From positions 3,286,001 to 3,350,000 of the forward strand of contig NZ_CP017674.1 of the NCBI RefSeq assembly GCF_001792815.1: DNA of 64,000 nt. Direction: 5' to 3'. The stretch is from Microbacterium sp. BH-3-3-3 (GTDB lineage Bacteria; Actinomycetota; Actinomycetes; Actinomycetales; Microbacteriaceae). This document shows, one piece after another, positions 56,039 to 64,000 of the stretch; within the stretch, counting starts at the first letter, position 1; each line of letters begins with the position of its first letter. A model generated the notes under the pieces. The model did not search any database. It was not told where the DNA came from and worked only from the letters and a program-made list of their open reading frames with translations. The translations under genes were made by a program, and so were the position numbers.

Positions 56039-58663
56039 ATGGTCGGATTCATTCTCAGGCGCATCGCCGTCTCGATCCTGGTTCTGCTTGCAGCATCGTT
56101 CATCATGTACGTGCTCGCCGCCAACGCCGGCGACCCCCTCCAGGACCTCCGCGACAGCACCGCCGCCAACCGCGACCAGCTGATCGCCGCCCGCGTCGCC
56201 GCGCTCGATCTGAACGTGCCCGCGCCGCTGCGTTACTTCCTCTGGCTGGGCGGCGCCGCCGGCTGCCTCATCCCCTTCGCCGGAACCTGCAACCTGGGTC
56301 TGACGATCAGCAATGCCCCCGTCCTCGACATTCTGCCCACCGCGGTCGGCTCCACCCTCCAGCTCGTGACGGCGTCGTTCGTGCTGGCGATCGTGCTGGG
56401 CATCGTGGTCGGTGTCGTCTCGGCTCTGCGCCAGTACAGCGGCTTCGACTTCGGCATCACGCTGCTGAGCTTCTTCCTCTTCTCGCTGCCGTCGTTCCTC
56501 GTGGCGGTGCTGCTGAAGGAGTTCCTGGCCCTCGGCTTCAACAGTTTCCTCGAGTCGGCCACCTCGATCCCGATCTGGGTGATCGTCCTCCTGGCGGTCG
56601 TGTCGGCCGTCGTCTGGCAGGCCATGATCGGCGGCGAGGCGCGTCGTCGCCTGATCGTCGGCGCCACCGCCGCCGCGGCGACCGTGGCGCTGCTGGTGTA
56701 CTTCAACGTCACCGACTGGTTCCGCAACCCCGGCTTCGGTCCCGTGGGCCTGCTGCTGATCATCGCCGGTGTGGTCGTCATCGTCACGGCCCTCATCGCC
56801 GGGCTCACCAACCGTCGCGCCCTCATCGTCGCGGCGCTCAACGGCGCGATCTCGTACCTCTGCTTCTTCCTGCTGCAGGGACTGTTCGACATCTCCACGC
56901 CCGCGACGATCATCATCATCGGCCTGGTCGCCGTGGTCGTCGGTCTCGCCACGGGCTACCTGCTCGGCGCCCCCGACCGCGGCATGACCGCGCGCATCGG
57001 CGGCCTCGTGGCGTTCCTGTCGTTCGCGCTCGTGATCCTCGACCGCTACATGCAGTCGTGGCCGGCATACGTCAACAACCCGCGCATCAACGGTCGCCCC
57101 ATCGCGACGGTCGGCGCCGTCACCCCCGGGTTCAACGGCGACATGTGGATCACGGGCATCGACAGCTTCACGCACCTGCTGCTCCCGACGATCTCGCTGC
57201 TGCTGATCTCGTTCGCGGGATACACGCGCTACGCCCGCGCCGGCATGCTCGAGGTGATGAACCAGGACTTCATCCGCACGGCCCGCGCCAAGGGTCTGCC
57301 GGAGCGGACGGTCATCCTGCGCCACGGCCTGCGCAACATGCTCATCCCGATCGTGACGCTCGTTGCAACCGACGTCGGAGCCCTCCTGGGTGGCGCGGTC
57401 ATCACCGAGAAGGTCTTCGCGATCTCGGGCATGGGTCAGCTGTTCGTGACCTCCATCCAGCGTGTGGACGTGAACCCGGTGATGGGCTACTTCATCGTCA
57501 TCGCGATCACCGCCATCGTCTTCAACTTCCTGGCCGATCTCGCCTACGCGGCGCTCGACCCCGAGTGCGAGTGGTCGCATGATCGCCGCCGTCCGATTCC
57601 CGGAGGTCTCCCGATGACTCAGATGCTTCCCGAACCCGCGAACGTCGATGCGCCGGTCCCGGCCGACGAGCGCGACACCGTCGGGGTGAGCCAGGGACGG
57701 CTCGTCCTGCGTCGCTTCCTGTCGAACAAGATCTCCGTCGTCTCCGGCATCCTGTTCGTGCTGCTGGCGATCTTCTCGATCTCGGCGATCGGCCTGGGGC
57801 CCATCCCCGGCTGGTGGAAATACGACTACACGTCGCTGAACCCGCAGAACGACGGCGGGGCGCCGACGCTGTCGGTCTTCCCCTTCTCGCTGGGCGAGCA
57901 CCCGTTCGGCCAGGACCGCATCGGCATCGACTACTTCGCGATGACCATGCGCGGCATCCAGAACTCGATCCTCGTGATGATCATCATCAGCTTCGTGGGC
58001 ACCACGGTCGGCACCGTCATCGGCGCCCTCGCCGGGTACTACCGCGGCTGGGTGGATGCCGTCCTCATGCGCATCACCGACGTGTTCATCGTCATCCCGA
58101 TCATCGTGATCGGCGCCGTCGTCGGTCGCGCGACGGGCGGTCTCGGTGTGATCCCGCTGGCGTTCTTCCTCGCGATGGTGTCGTGGACGACGATCGCCCG
58201 CCTGGTGCGCGCCGAGTTCCTGTCGCTGCGCGAGCGCGAGTTCGTCGAGGCCGCCCGCGTGGCGGGTGCCAGCGACGCGCGCATCATCTTCAAGCACATT
58301 TTGCCCAACGCCATCGGCGTGGTCATCGTGGCGGCGACGCTCCTCGCCGCCTCGGCGATCCTGCTCGAGACCGCGTTGAGCTACCTGCAGCTCGGCGTGC
58401 GCCCGCCCGACGTGTCGCTGGGCCTGATCATCTCCGACAACCAGTCCGCGTTCTCGACGCGCCCGTGGCTGTTCTGGTGGCCCGCGGTGTTCATCGTGCT
58501 GCTGGCGGTGCTGGTCAACTTCGTCGGCGACGGCCTGCGCGACGCGTTCGACCCGCGTCAGAAGCGCTTCTCGCTGCGTCGCACGAAAGAGACCTCGGCG
58601 TCGTCGACCACCGCTCCCGCGAGCACGCAGGCGCGGGTGCACCCGGAGACCCCGTCGTCATGA
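56039..58663 (+). CDS. Dipeptide-type ABC permease pair read as one 874-codon frame (DppB-like fused to DppC-like)
   Basis: As sequenced, one frame runs through two permeases. Residues 1-514 are DppB-like: helix 1 (FILRRIAVSILVLLAASFI), binding-protein-dependent EAA-loop region with RTARAKGLPERTVILRHGLRN, but with about 170 extra residues forming additional helices (190-365). Residues from 526 are DppC-like (see the entry at 57614). Between them the frame reads LDPECEWSHDRR, whereas one extra C in CCCC (57559-57562) would give LDPRVRVVA then TGA at 57580-57582, the ending typical of DppB/OppB. A true fusion or a 1-base deletion or sequencing error are both possible. Confidence 0.75.
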   Translation: MVGFILRRIAVSILVLLAASFIMYVLAANAGDPLQDLRDSTAANRDQLIAARVAALDLNVPAPLRYFLWLGGAAGCLIPFAGTCNLGLTISNAPVLDILPTAVGSTLQLVTASFVLAIVLGIVVGVVSALRQYSGFDFGITLLSFFLFSLPSFLVAVLLKEFLALGFNSFLESATSIPIWVIVLLAVVSAVVWQAMIGGEARRRLIVGATAAAATVALLVYFNVTDWFRNPGFGPVGLLLIIAGVVVIVTALIAGLTNRRALIVAALNGAISYLCFFLLQGLFDISTPATIIIIGLVAVVVGLATGYLLGAPDRGMTARIGGLVAFLSFALVILDRYMQSWPAYVNNPRINGRPIATVGAVTPGFNGDMWITGIDSFTHLLLPTISLLLISFAGYTRYARAGMLEVMNQDFIRTARAKGLPERTVILRHGLRNMLIPIVTLVATDVGALLGGAVITEKVFAISGMGQLFVTSIQRVDVNPVMGYFIVIAITAIVFNFLADLAYAALDPECEWSHDRRRPIPGGLPMTQMLPEPANVDAPVPADERDTVGVSQGRLVLRRFLSNKISVVSGILFVLLAIFSISAIGLGPIPGWWKYDYTSLNPQNDGGAPTLSVFPFSLGEHPFGQDRIGIDYFAMTMRGIQNSILVMIIISFVGTTVGTVIGALAGYYRGWVDAVLMRITDVFIVIPIIVIGAVVGRATGGLGVIPLAFFLAMVSWTTIARLVRAEFLSLREREFVEAARVAGASDARIIFKHILPNAIGVVIVAATLLAASAILLETALSYLQLGVRPPDVSLGLIISDNQSAFSTRPWLFWWPAVFIVLLAVLVNFVGDGLRDAFDPRQKRFSLRRTKETSASSTTAPASTQARVHPETPSS
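57559..57562 (+). other. C-run where a single-base deletion may have removed the permease stop
   Basis: CCCC sits in the frame GAC-CCC-GAG. Adding one C reads GAC-CCC-CGA-GTG-CGA-GTG-GTC-GCA-TGA, restoring the family ending and a stop 31 bp before the next start codon. Confidence 0.55.
57602..57606 (+). promoter_or_regulatory. Ribosome binding site for the second permease
   Basis: GGAGG 7 nt before ATG 57614. A strong, correctly spaced site inside the fused frame shows that independent initiation of the second permease is expected. Confidence 0.7.
57614..58663 (+). CDS. Peptide ABC permease, DppC/OppC-like
   Basis: 349 residues from MTQMLPEPANVDAP. A cytoplasmic N-terminus (about 40), a first helix (about 45-65), then the typical binding-protein-dependent transport fold with GALAGYYRGWVDAVLMRITDV, the EAA loop REREFVEAARVAGASDARIIFKHILPN and five more helices. 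It forms the membrane pore with the DppB-like partner. It has its own GGAGG. In this sequence it is in frame with the upstream permease. Confidence 0.85.
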   Translation: MTQMLPEPANVDAPVPADERDTVGVSQGRLVLRRFLSNKISVVSGILFVLLAIFSISAIGLGPIPGWWKYDYTSLNPQNDGGAPTLSVFPFSLGEHPFGQDRIGIDYFAMTMRGIQNSILVMIIISFVGTTVGTVIGALAGYYRGWVDAVLMRITDVFIVIPIIVIGAVVGRATGGLGVIPLAFFLAMVSWTTIARLVRAEFLSLREREFVEAARVAGASDARIIFKHILPNAIGVVIVAATLLAASAILLETALSYLQLGVRPPDVSLGLIISDNQSAFSTRPWLFWWPAVFIVLLAVLVNFVGDGLRDAFDPRQKRFSLRRTKETSASSTTAPASTQARVHPETPSS

Positions 58664-58683
58664 CGCTCGCCTTCGCGCGGGTG

Positions 58684-59286
58684 TCAGCCCAGGGCGACCG
58701 CCGCGACGAGACCGGCCGCGCCGGCCACGAGCAGCACGAGGTTGCCCGTGCGGACGCCCACGTGCACACGGACGTTCTCGGCGACGCCCGCCTCGATGCG
58801 TCCGGCTTCGCGCAGCGCGTGCCAGCGGGTGCGCACCATCTCGGCGGCGCGTCCGGAGTCGGTGTTCGGCAGCTCGCCGGGGCGCGTCTGCGGCGTCGAC
58901 GGGCTGTCGCTGCGGCGGTGGGCGCGGGCGGCGCGGAGCGATCCGGTCGCGCCGGGCGCCGGTGCGGCGGTGACGCCGATACGACGACCGGGCGTGTGCA
59001 GCTGCAGCGAGTACCGCGTGTCGACGTGGATGAGCGCAGCCCACGGCACGAAATAGCGCAGGGCGATGTTGTCGACCTGCACGCCGTCGTCGTCGACGGA
59101 CACCGACGGCGACCACAGGATGCCGGTGACCAGGGCGGCCGCTCCCAGCGCGCCCACGATCACGAGGGCGGGCGCCTCGCTCGCCCCGGGCGTGACGAGC
59201 AGACCGATCGCCACGACGGCGATGATCGCCCAGACGATGCCGCACAGGACTCGGGTGAACGTCGAACGGAACGTCTGGCGTGGCAT
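58684..59286 (-). CDS. Bacterial PH domain membrane protein
   Basis: 200 residues: two N-terminal helices (about 13-33 and 38-60), a bacterial PH-like domain starting SVSVDDDGVQVDNIALRYFVPWAALIHVD, a disordered Arg/Ser/Pro linker (about 120-140) and a last hydrophobic helix (about 180-199). It lies antisense between the permease and ATPase genes of the peptide locus, 20 bp from the permease stop. Relatives are of unknown function. Confidence 0.8.
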   Translation of the reverse strand: MPRQTFRSTFTRVLCGIVWAIIAVVAIGLLVTPGASEAPALVIVGALGAAALVTGILWSPSVSVDDDGVQVDNIALRYFVPWAALIHVDTRYSLQLHTPGRRIGVTAAPAPGATGSLRAARAHRRSDSPSTPQTRPGELPNTDSGRAAEMVRTRWHALREAGRIEAGVAENVRVHVGVRTGNLVLLVAGAAGLVAAVALG

Positions 59287-59348
59287 CCTCCGATTCTTTC
59301 ATTCCCCGATCACTCACTCCCGCTCGGCGGGACCGAGAGGACATTCTC

Positions 59349-61103
59349 ATGAGCACGACCGAGAAGGCGGCCATCCCCGCCCTCGAGATGACCGACGTCA
59401 GCGTCGACTTCGCGGTCGACGACGTGTGGGTTCCCGCCGCGAAGCACCTCACCTACTCGATCGCGCGCGGCCAGGTCGTCGCGGTGGTCGGCGAGTCGGG
59501 CTCGGGCAAGAGCGTCAGCTCGATGGCCGTGCTCGACCTGCTGCCGCGCAACAGCCGCGTCACCGGCAGCATCAAGGTCAACGGCCGCGAGGTCACCGGC
59601 CTGTCGGCATCGCAGATGCGGCAGCTGCGCGGTCCCGAGGTCGCGGCGATCTTCCAGGAGCCGATGACGGCCCTGAACCCCGTGCTGACGGTGGGGTCGC
59701 AGATCATCGAGGCGCTGCGCGCGCACACCCCCATCGCTCCCACGCAGGCCAAGGCCCGCGCGATGGAACTGCTCGAGATGGTCGGGCTCCCCGACCCGGC
59801 CAAAGCCTTCGCCTCGTACCCGCACCAGCTGTCGGGCGGCCAGCGCCAGCGCGCCATGATCGCGCAGTCGATCAGCCTGGAGCCGGCGCTGCTCATCGCC
59901 GATGAGCCCACGACCGCGCTCGACGTGACCGTGCAGGCCGAGATCCTCGATCTCATCCGCGACCTGCGCGACCGCCTCGACTCGGCCGTGCTGCTCATCA
60001 CGCACGACATGGGCGTCGTGGCCGACCTCGCGGACTGGATCGTCGTGATGAAGTCCGGCGACATCGTCGAGCAGGGCCCCGCCGCGAAGGTGCTGGGCGA
60101 CCCGCAGGACGCCTACACGAAGGAACTGCTGGCCTCGGTCCCGCGCCTGGGCGAGACCCTCGAGGGCGAAGCCACGGTCGACGTCGTCGAGGCATTGGCC
60201 ACCGCGGTGGCCAGTGGTCCCGCCCGCACCGAGACGATCGCCCTCGCCGTCGCCGCCCCCGAGATCGCCCACCCGGTGCTGCAGCTCGACAACGTCTCGA
60301 TCGAGTACGGCAAGAAAGGACGCGTCGCCGCCTTCCGCGCCGTCGACGACGTCACGCTGGGCATCGCCGAGGGCGAGATCGTCGGACTGGTCGGAGAGTC
60401 GGGATCGGGCAAGTCGACCATCGGCCGCGCCGCCATCGGTCTGCAGCCCATCGCCGACGGTCGTCTGGTGGTCGACGGCGTCGACATCTCGAGCGGCTCG
60501 CGCAAGCTCATCAAGTCGCTGCGCCGCCGCGTGGGCATCGTGTTCCAGGACCCGTCGTCGTCGCTGAACCCGCGCCTGCCGATCGGCGAGTCCATCGGCG
60601 AGCCGCTGTTCCTCGCCGGCGAGGCCAAGGGCGCCGAGCTCGACGCGCGCATCGAGAAGCTGCTCGACGAGGTGCGTCTTCCGCGCAGCTACCGCAACCG
60701 TTACCCGCACGAGCTGTCGGGCGGGCAGAAGCAGCGCGTGGGCATCGCGCGCGCCCTCTCGCTGCAGCCGCGTCTGCTGGTCGCCGACGAGCCCACGAGC
60801 GCGCTCGACGTGTCGGTGCAGGCCCGCGTGCTCGAACTTCTCAGCGAGCTGCAGAAGGAGCACCGTTTCGCGTGCCTGTTCATCAGCCACGACCTCGCCG
60901 TCGTGGATGCCATGGCAGATCGCATCGTGGTGCTCAACCGCGGCAAGATCGCCGAGCAGGGCACCCGCGATCAGATCCTGCGCGCACCGAAGCAGCAGTA
61001 CACGCAGCGACTCATCGCCGCGATCCCGGTGCCCGATGTCGAGGTCCAGGCCGCTCGCCGCGAGCTTCGCCACGAGCTGCTGAAGGACAACCCGGCCTCC
61101 TGA
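59349..61103 (+). CDS. Dipeptide ABC transporter double ATPase (DppD-DppF fusion)
   Basis: 584 residues with two ATPase domains. First: Walker A GESGSGKSVS (about 53), signature LSGGQRQR, Walker B LLIADEPTTALD. Second: Walker A GESGSGKSTI (about 360), signature LSGGQKQR, Walker B LLVADEPTSALD. The cluster is the usual D/F pair joined, so the ATPase dimer is formed within one chain. ATG 59349 follows GAGAGGAC. It completes the peptide importer despite the intervening antisense PH gene. Confidence 0.94.
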   Translation: MSTTEKAAIPALEMTDVSVDFAVDDVWVPAAKHLTYSIARGQVVAVVGESGSGKSVSSMAVLDLLPRNSRVTGSIKVNGREVTGLSASQMRQLRGPEVAAIFQEPMTALNPVLTVGSQIIEALRAHTPIAPTQAKARAMELLEMVGLPDPAKAFASYPHQLSGGQRQRAMIAQSISLEPALLIADEPTTALDVTVQAEILDLIRDLRDRLDSAVLLITHDMGVVADLADWIVVMKSGDIVEQGPAAKVLGDPQDAYTKELLASVPRLGETLEGEATVDVVEALATAVASGPARTETIALAVAAPEIAHPVLQLDNVSIEYGKKGRVAAFRAVDDVTLGIAEGEIVGLVGESGSGKSTIGRAAIGLQPIADGRLVVDGVDISSGSRKLIKSLRRRVGIVFQDPSSSLNPRLPIGESIGEPLFLAGEAKGAELDARIEKLLDEVRLPRSYRNRYPHELSGGQKQRVGIARALSLQPRLLVADEPTSALDVSVQARVLELLSELQKEHRFACLFISHDLAVVDAMADRIVVLNRGKIAEQGTRDQILRAPKQQYTQRLIAAIPVPDVEVQAARRELRHELLKDNPAS

Positions 61104-61110
61104 GGTGTCG

Positions 61111-61146
61111 GAAAGGGGCGGGATTCCGAGGAATCCCGCCCCTTTC
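61111..61146 (+). terminator. Strong terminator of the peptide transport operon
   Basis: Perfect 17-bp stem, GAAAGGGGCGGGATTCC (61111-61127) with its complement (61130-61146) and 2-nt loop. It starts 7 bp after the ATPase stop. Confidence 0.85.
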
Positions 61147-61179
61147 TGCTGTCTGCCAGGCTGCGCGGCGGGCGCCCGG

Positions 61180-61185
61180 TAGACT
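61180..61185 (+). promoter_or_regulatory. -10 hexamer TAGACT of typA
   Basis: TAGACT gives a leader of about 43 nt containing GGAG before ATG 61235. Confidence 0.4.
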
Positions 61186-61234
61186 AGGGGAGCCCGATTC
61201 CGGGCGCCACCCCGAATTTTCCTGGAGACCCTCC

Positions 61235-63145
61235 ATGGCGCACGCCCTTCGTCCTGACCTCCGCAACGTCGCGATCGTCGCGCACGTCGACCACGGCAAG
61301 ACGACTCTCGTCGACGCCATGCTCCGCCAGACCGGCTCGTTCGGCGACCACGCGCACATCGAAGAACGCGCGATGGACTCGAACGACCTCGAGCGCGAAA
61401 AGGGCATCACGATCCTCGCCAAGAACACGGCGATCACCTACAACGGCGTCCACAGCGACGTGCCGGTCACGATCAACGTGATCGACACCCCGGGCCACGC
61501 CGACTTCGGTGGCGAGGTCGAGCGCGGCCTGTCGATGGTCGACGGCGTCGTGCTGCTCGTCGACGCGTCCGAGGGCCCGCTGCCCCAGACCCGCTTCGTG
61601 CTGCGCAAGGCCCTCGAGGCCAAGCTCCCCGTCATCCTGCTGGTGAACAAGACCGACCGACCCGACGCGCGTATCGGCGAGGTCGAAGAAGAGGCGCACG
61701 ACCTGCTGCTCGGTCTCGCGTCCGACCTGGTCGACGACGTTCCCGACCTCGACGTCGACGCCCTGCTCGACGTCCCCGTCGTGTACGCCTCGGGTCGCGC
61801 GGGAGCCGCGTCGCTGAACCGTCCCGCCGACGGCTCCCTGCCCGACAACGACGACCTCGAGCCGCTCTTCGGCGCGATCCTCGAGCACGTTCCGGCCCCG
61901 TCGTACGACGACGAGGCGCCGCTGCAGGCGTGGGTCACCAACCTCGACTCGAGCCCCTTCCTCGGCCGCCTCGCGCTGCTGCGCGTGTTCAACGGCACCC
62001 TGAAGAAGGGTCAGACGGTCGCGTGGGTCCGTGCCGACGGCACCACCAGCAACGCCCGCATCACCGAGCTGCTGAAGACCCGCGCGCTGGAGCGCTACCC
62101 GGCCGACGACGCCGGCCCCGGCGACATCGTCGCCATCGCCGGTTTCCCCGACATCACCATCGGCGAGACCATCGCCGACCCCGAAGACGTGCGGCCCCTC
62201 AAGGCCATCACGGTCGACGACCCGGCCATCTCGATGACCATCGGCACGAACACCTCGCCCCTCATGGGCAAGGTGAAGGGTCACAAGCTCACCGCCCGCA
62301 TGGTCAAGGACCGCCTCGACCGCGAGCTGATCGGTAACGTCTCGCTGAAGGTCGTCGACATCGGACGCCCCGACGCGTGGGAGGTGCAGGGCCGCGGAGA
62401 GCTCGCCCTCGCGATCCTCGTCGAGAACATGCGCCGCGAGGGCTTCGAGCTCACCGTCGGCAAGCCGCAGGTGGTCACGAAGAAGATCGACGGCAAGACC
62501 TACGAGCCGTTCGAGCACCTCACCATCGACTCGCCCGAGGAGTACCTCGGCGCGATCACGCAGCTGCTCGCCGGCCGTAAGGGTCGCATGGACAACATGA
62601 CGAACCACGGCACCGGCTGGGTGCGCATGGAGTTCGTCGTCCCCTCGCGCGGCCTGATCGGCTTCCGCACCGAGTTCCTCACCACCACGCGCGGCACCGG
62701 TATCGCCAACGCGATCTCGCACGGCTACGAGCCCTGGGCCGGTCACATCTCGACCCGTCAGAACGGCTCGATCGTCGCCGACCGCATGGGCGTCGTCACC
62801 CCCTTCGCGATGATCGGTCTGCAGGAGCGCATGTCGTTCTTCGTGCAGCCGACGCAGGAGGTCTACGAGGGCATGGTCATCGGCGAGAACTCGCGCGCCG
62901 ACGACATGGACGTCAACATCACCAAAGAGAAGAAGCTGACCAACATGCGTGCGGCCAGCTCCGACTCGTTCGAGTCGATGACGCCCCCGCGCCTGCTGAC
63001 GCTCGAGGAGAGCCTCGAGTTCGCTCGCGACGACGAATGCGTCGAGGTCACCCCCGAGGCCGTGCGTATCCGCAAGGTCGTGCTCGACGCGACCGAGCGC
63101 GGACGCTCCGCCTCGCGCCTGAAGCGTCAGGATGCCAACGCGTAA
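61235..63145 (+). CDS. typA: Ribosome-associated GTPase TypA/BipA
   Basis: 636-residue translational GTPase. G1 AHVDHGKTT (16-24), G3 DTPGHADF, G4 NKTDRPD, then EF-G-like domains II, III and V and the TypA-specific C-terminal domain. It binds ribosomes and supports subunit assembly and stress growth. GGAG lies 8 nt before ATG 61235; the upstream open frame is non-coding. Codon use is strongly biased. A hairpin terminator and the repeat array follow. Confidence 0.96.
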   Translation: MAHALRPDLRNVAIVAHVDHGKTTLVDAMLRQTGSFGDHAHIEERAMDSNDLEREKGITILAKNTAITYNGVHSDVPVTINVIDTPGHADFGGEVERGLSMVDGVVLLVDASEGPLPQTRFVLRKALEAKLPVILLVNKTDRPDARIGEVEEEAHDLLLGLASDLVDDVPDLDVDALLDVPVVYASGRAGAASLNRPADGSLPDNDDLEPLFGAILEHVPAPSYDDEAPLQAWVTNLDSSPFLGRLALLRVFNGTLKKGQTVAWVRADGTTSNARITELLKTRALERYPADDAGPGDIVAIAGFPDITIGETIADPEDVRPLKAITVDDPAISMTIGTNTSPLMGKVKGHKLTARMVKDRLDRELIGNVSLKVVDIGRPDAWEVQGRGELALAILVENMRREGFELTVGKPQVVTKKIDGKTYEPFEHLTIDSPEEYLGAITQLLAGRKGRMDNMTNHGTGWVRMEFVVPSRGLIGFRTEFLTTTRGTGIANAISHGYEPWAGHISTRQNGSIVADRMGVVTPFAMIGLQERMSFFVQPTQEVYEGMVIGENSRADDMDVNITKEKKLTNMRAASSDSFESMTPPRLLTLEESLEFARDDECVEVTPEAVRIRKVVLDATERGRSASRLKRQDANA

Positions 63146-63160
63146 GCGTCTGCATCCACG

Positions 63161-63199
63161 ACGGCCCCGCACCAGCTCCGGCTGGGCGGGGCCGTTTCG
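63161..63199 (+). terminator. Terminator of typA
   Basis: ACGGCCCCGC (63161-63170) pairs with GCGGGGCCGT (63186-63195), inner CAG/CTG pairs, then TTTCG. Confidence 0.7.
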
Positions 63200-63690
63200 C
63201 GTTTCTGCGGCGTTCGTCCCCCCGGTTGAGTGTCCAGGACACGCCGCTGTGCCTCGGGCGGTGGCGGCGTGTTCTGGACACTCGAGCGGTTGTGGCGCTG
63301 GGGCGGGGCCGGGCAGTGCTCGGCTGGGCTGGGCGCGGATGCGGCCTGAGCGCTGACGCGGGCCCGTTCGCGTTTCCGCGAGGTTGATTCCCCGTTGAGT
63401 GTCCAAGACGCGCCGTGTGTGCCGGTGCGGGGGCGGCGTGTCGTGGACACTCAACGGGGTTGTGGCGCTGGGGGGCTCGGCGTGGTTGCGGCGCTTGCGG
63501 CTCGGCGTGGGTGCGACGCGAGTGGCTGGGCGGTGGCGCGGGGCCGTTTTGCGCGCGCGGCGCTCGTTTCCCGTTGAGTGTCCAAGACGCGCCGCGCGTG
63601 CCCGCGCCGTGGCGGCGTGTCCTGGACACTCAACGGGGTTGTGGCGCTGGGGGCTCGGCGTGGGCGTGGCGCGGGGGGCTCGACGGGTGC
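63181..63690. repeat. Three tandem ~170-bp units, each with a long palindrome
   Basis: The palindromes have arms 63228-63246/63265-63283, 63392-63415/63434-63457 and 63571-63594/63613-63636. Their core is GTTGAGTGTCCA...CGCCG and its complement CGGCGTGTC...TGGACACTC. After each comes GGTTGTGGCGCTGGGG, and before each a GGGCCGTTTCGCGTTT-like stretch. Period 168 and 178 bp. The right arms are better conserved (CGGCGTGT) than the left. No gene can be supported in this 564-bp gap. Confidence 0.85.
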
Positions 63691-63709
63691 TGCGGCGCGA
63701 GCGGTGGGC

Positions 63710-64000
63710 TCAGCGCGACTCGACGACGCAGACGACGCTCATGCCCGGCTCCAGCGCCTCGAACACGTGCGGAGCGTCGCCGGGGTACGAGAGGTAGTCG
63801 CCGGGGGACAGCTCGTAGGGGGCGTCGACCGGGCCGACGAGGCCGCGACCGGTCACGAGCACGACGTGCTCGATCGTGCCGCGGGGGTGGGGCTCCGACA
63901 GGCGTGGCGTGCCGGGTTCGGCGCTGAGCAGGTAGATGTCGCGGCGGGCGTGCGGCGGGCTCGCCGACAGGAGCACGGCGAGATAGTCGGATGCCGAGGA
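63710..64000 (-). CDS. Cupin-domain protein, C-terminal part of a probable XRE-type regulator
   Basis: The frame is open through the right window edge and stops at 63710-63712; 96 residues are visible. They form a cupin barrel (HPRGTIEHVVLVTG, then GPVDAPYELSPGDYLSYPGDAPHVFEAL). Cupin tails of this kind usually follow an N-terminal helix-turn-helix in actinobacterial regulators; that part is outside the window, so the regulator call is inference. Confidence 0.65.
   Translation of the reverse strand, partial: SSASDYLAVLLSASPPHARRDIYLLSAEPGTPRLSEPHPRGTIEHVVLVTGRGLVGPVDAPYELSPGDYLSYPGDAPHVFEALEPGMSVVCVVESR

Noticed and set aside
63225..63636. CRISPR array
   Set aside because: Repeat units are long palindromes with conserved flanks and ~170-bp period, not short direct repeats with unique spacers; no cas genes.

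Overview
The window is a gene-dense stretch of chromosome from a high-GC Gram-positive bacterium, most likely a Microbacteriaceae member close to Microbacterium. This rests on very high GC, frequent GTG starts, actinobacterial families (DUF4307, DUF4245, DUF6264-like, MarP, RskA-type anti-sigma), NrtR control of NAD synthesis, and many promoters whose -10 hexamer lies 6-8 nt before the start codon (leaderless mRNAs). I see no phage, insertion sequence, CRISPR array, rRNA or tRNA. Nearly everything is housekeeping; novelty lies in intergenic repeats and a few odd genes.

Layout. 1-8.6 kb: end of a LemA protein, a YcaQ-type winged-helix protein, AI-2E transporter plus threonine ammonia-lyase, greA, DUF4307 protein, hemolysin III, uppS, PIN-PhoH ATPase. 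8.6-16 kb: a structured intergenic region, a two-component system, and an overlapping minus-strand run xseA-xseB-DUF4245-carbonic anhydrase-fumC, divergent from ispH. 16-26.5 kb: ECF sigma/anti-sigma pair, MOSC protein, divergent fbaA/glpX, rmuC, an exonuclease, a methyltransferase, ychF. 26.5-37 kb: D,D-carboxypeptidase, csbD, aldose epimerase, SPFH protein, Fpg/Nei glycosylase, PfpI protein, a 45-residue Cys-rich peptide, MFS and ABC exporters. 37-44 kb: minus-strand operon nrtR-nadA-nadB-nadC-cysteine desulfurase-glycosyltransferase. NadA/B/C make nicotinate mononucleotide, the desulfurase can supply the NadA Fe-S cluster, and NrtR is the likely regulator.

44-51 kb: MarP protease, a lipoprotein, then a tandem glycine riboswitch controlling gcvT-gcvH-gcvP (glycine cleavage). 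51-61 kb: a peptide ABC uptake locus with two paralogous lipoprotein binding proteins, permeases and a double ATPase, interrupted by two antisense genes (CPBP protease, PH-domain protein). In this sequence the two permeases form one 874-codon frame; a missing C in a C-run would explain the lost stop. 61-64 kb: typA, three tandem ~170-bp units each with a long palindrome, and a cut-off cupin regulator.

The features most worth following up are the permease fusion/frameshift, the triple palindromic repeat (63.2-63.7 kb), the large hairpins at 43.9-44.0 and 19.0-19.1 kb, the structured region at 8.70-8.92 kb, the Cys-rich leaderless peptide at 33.2 kb, and an over-represented heptamer GGATGCC.
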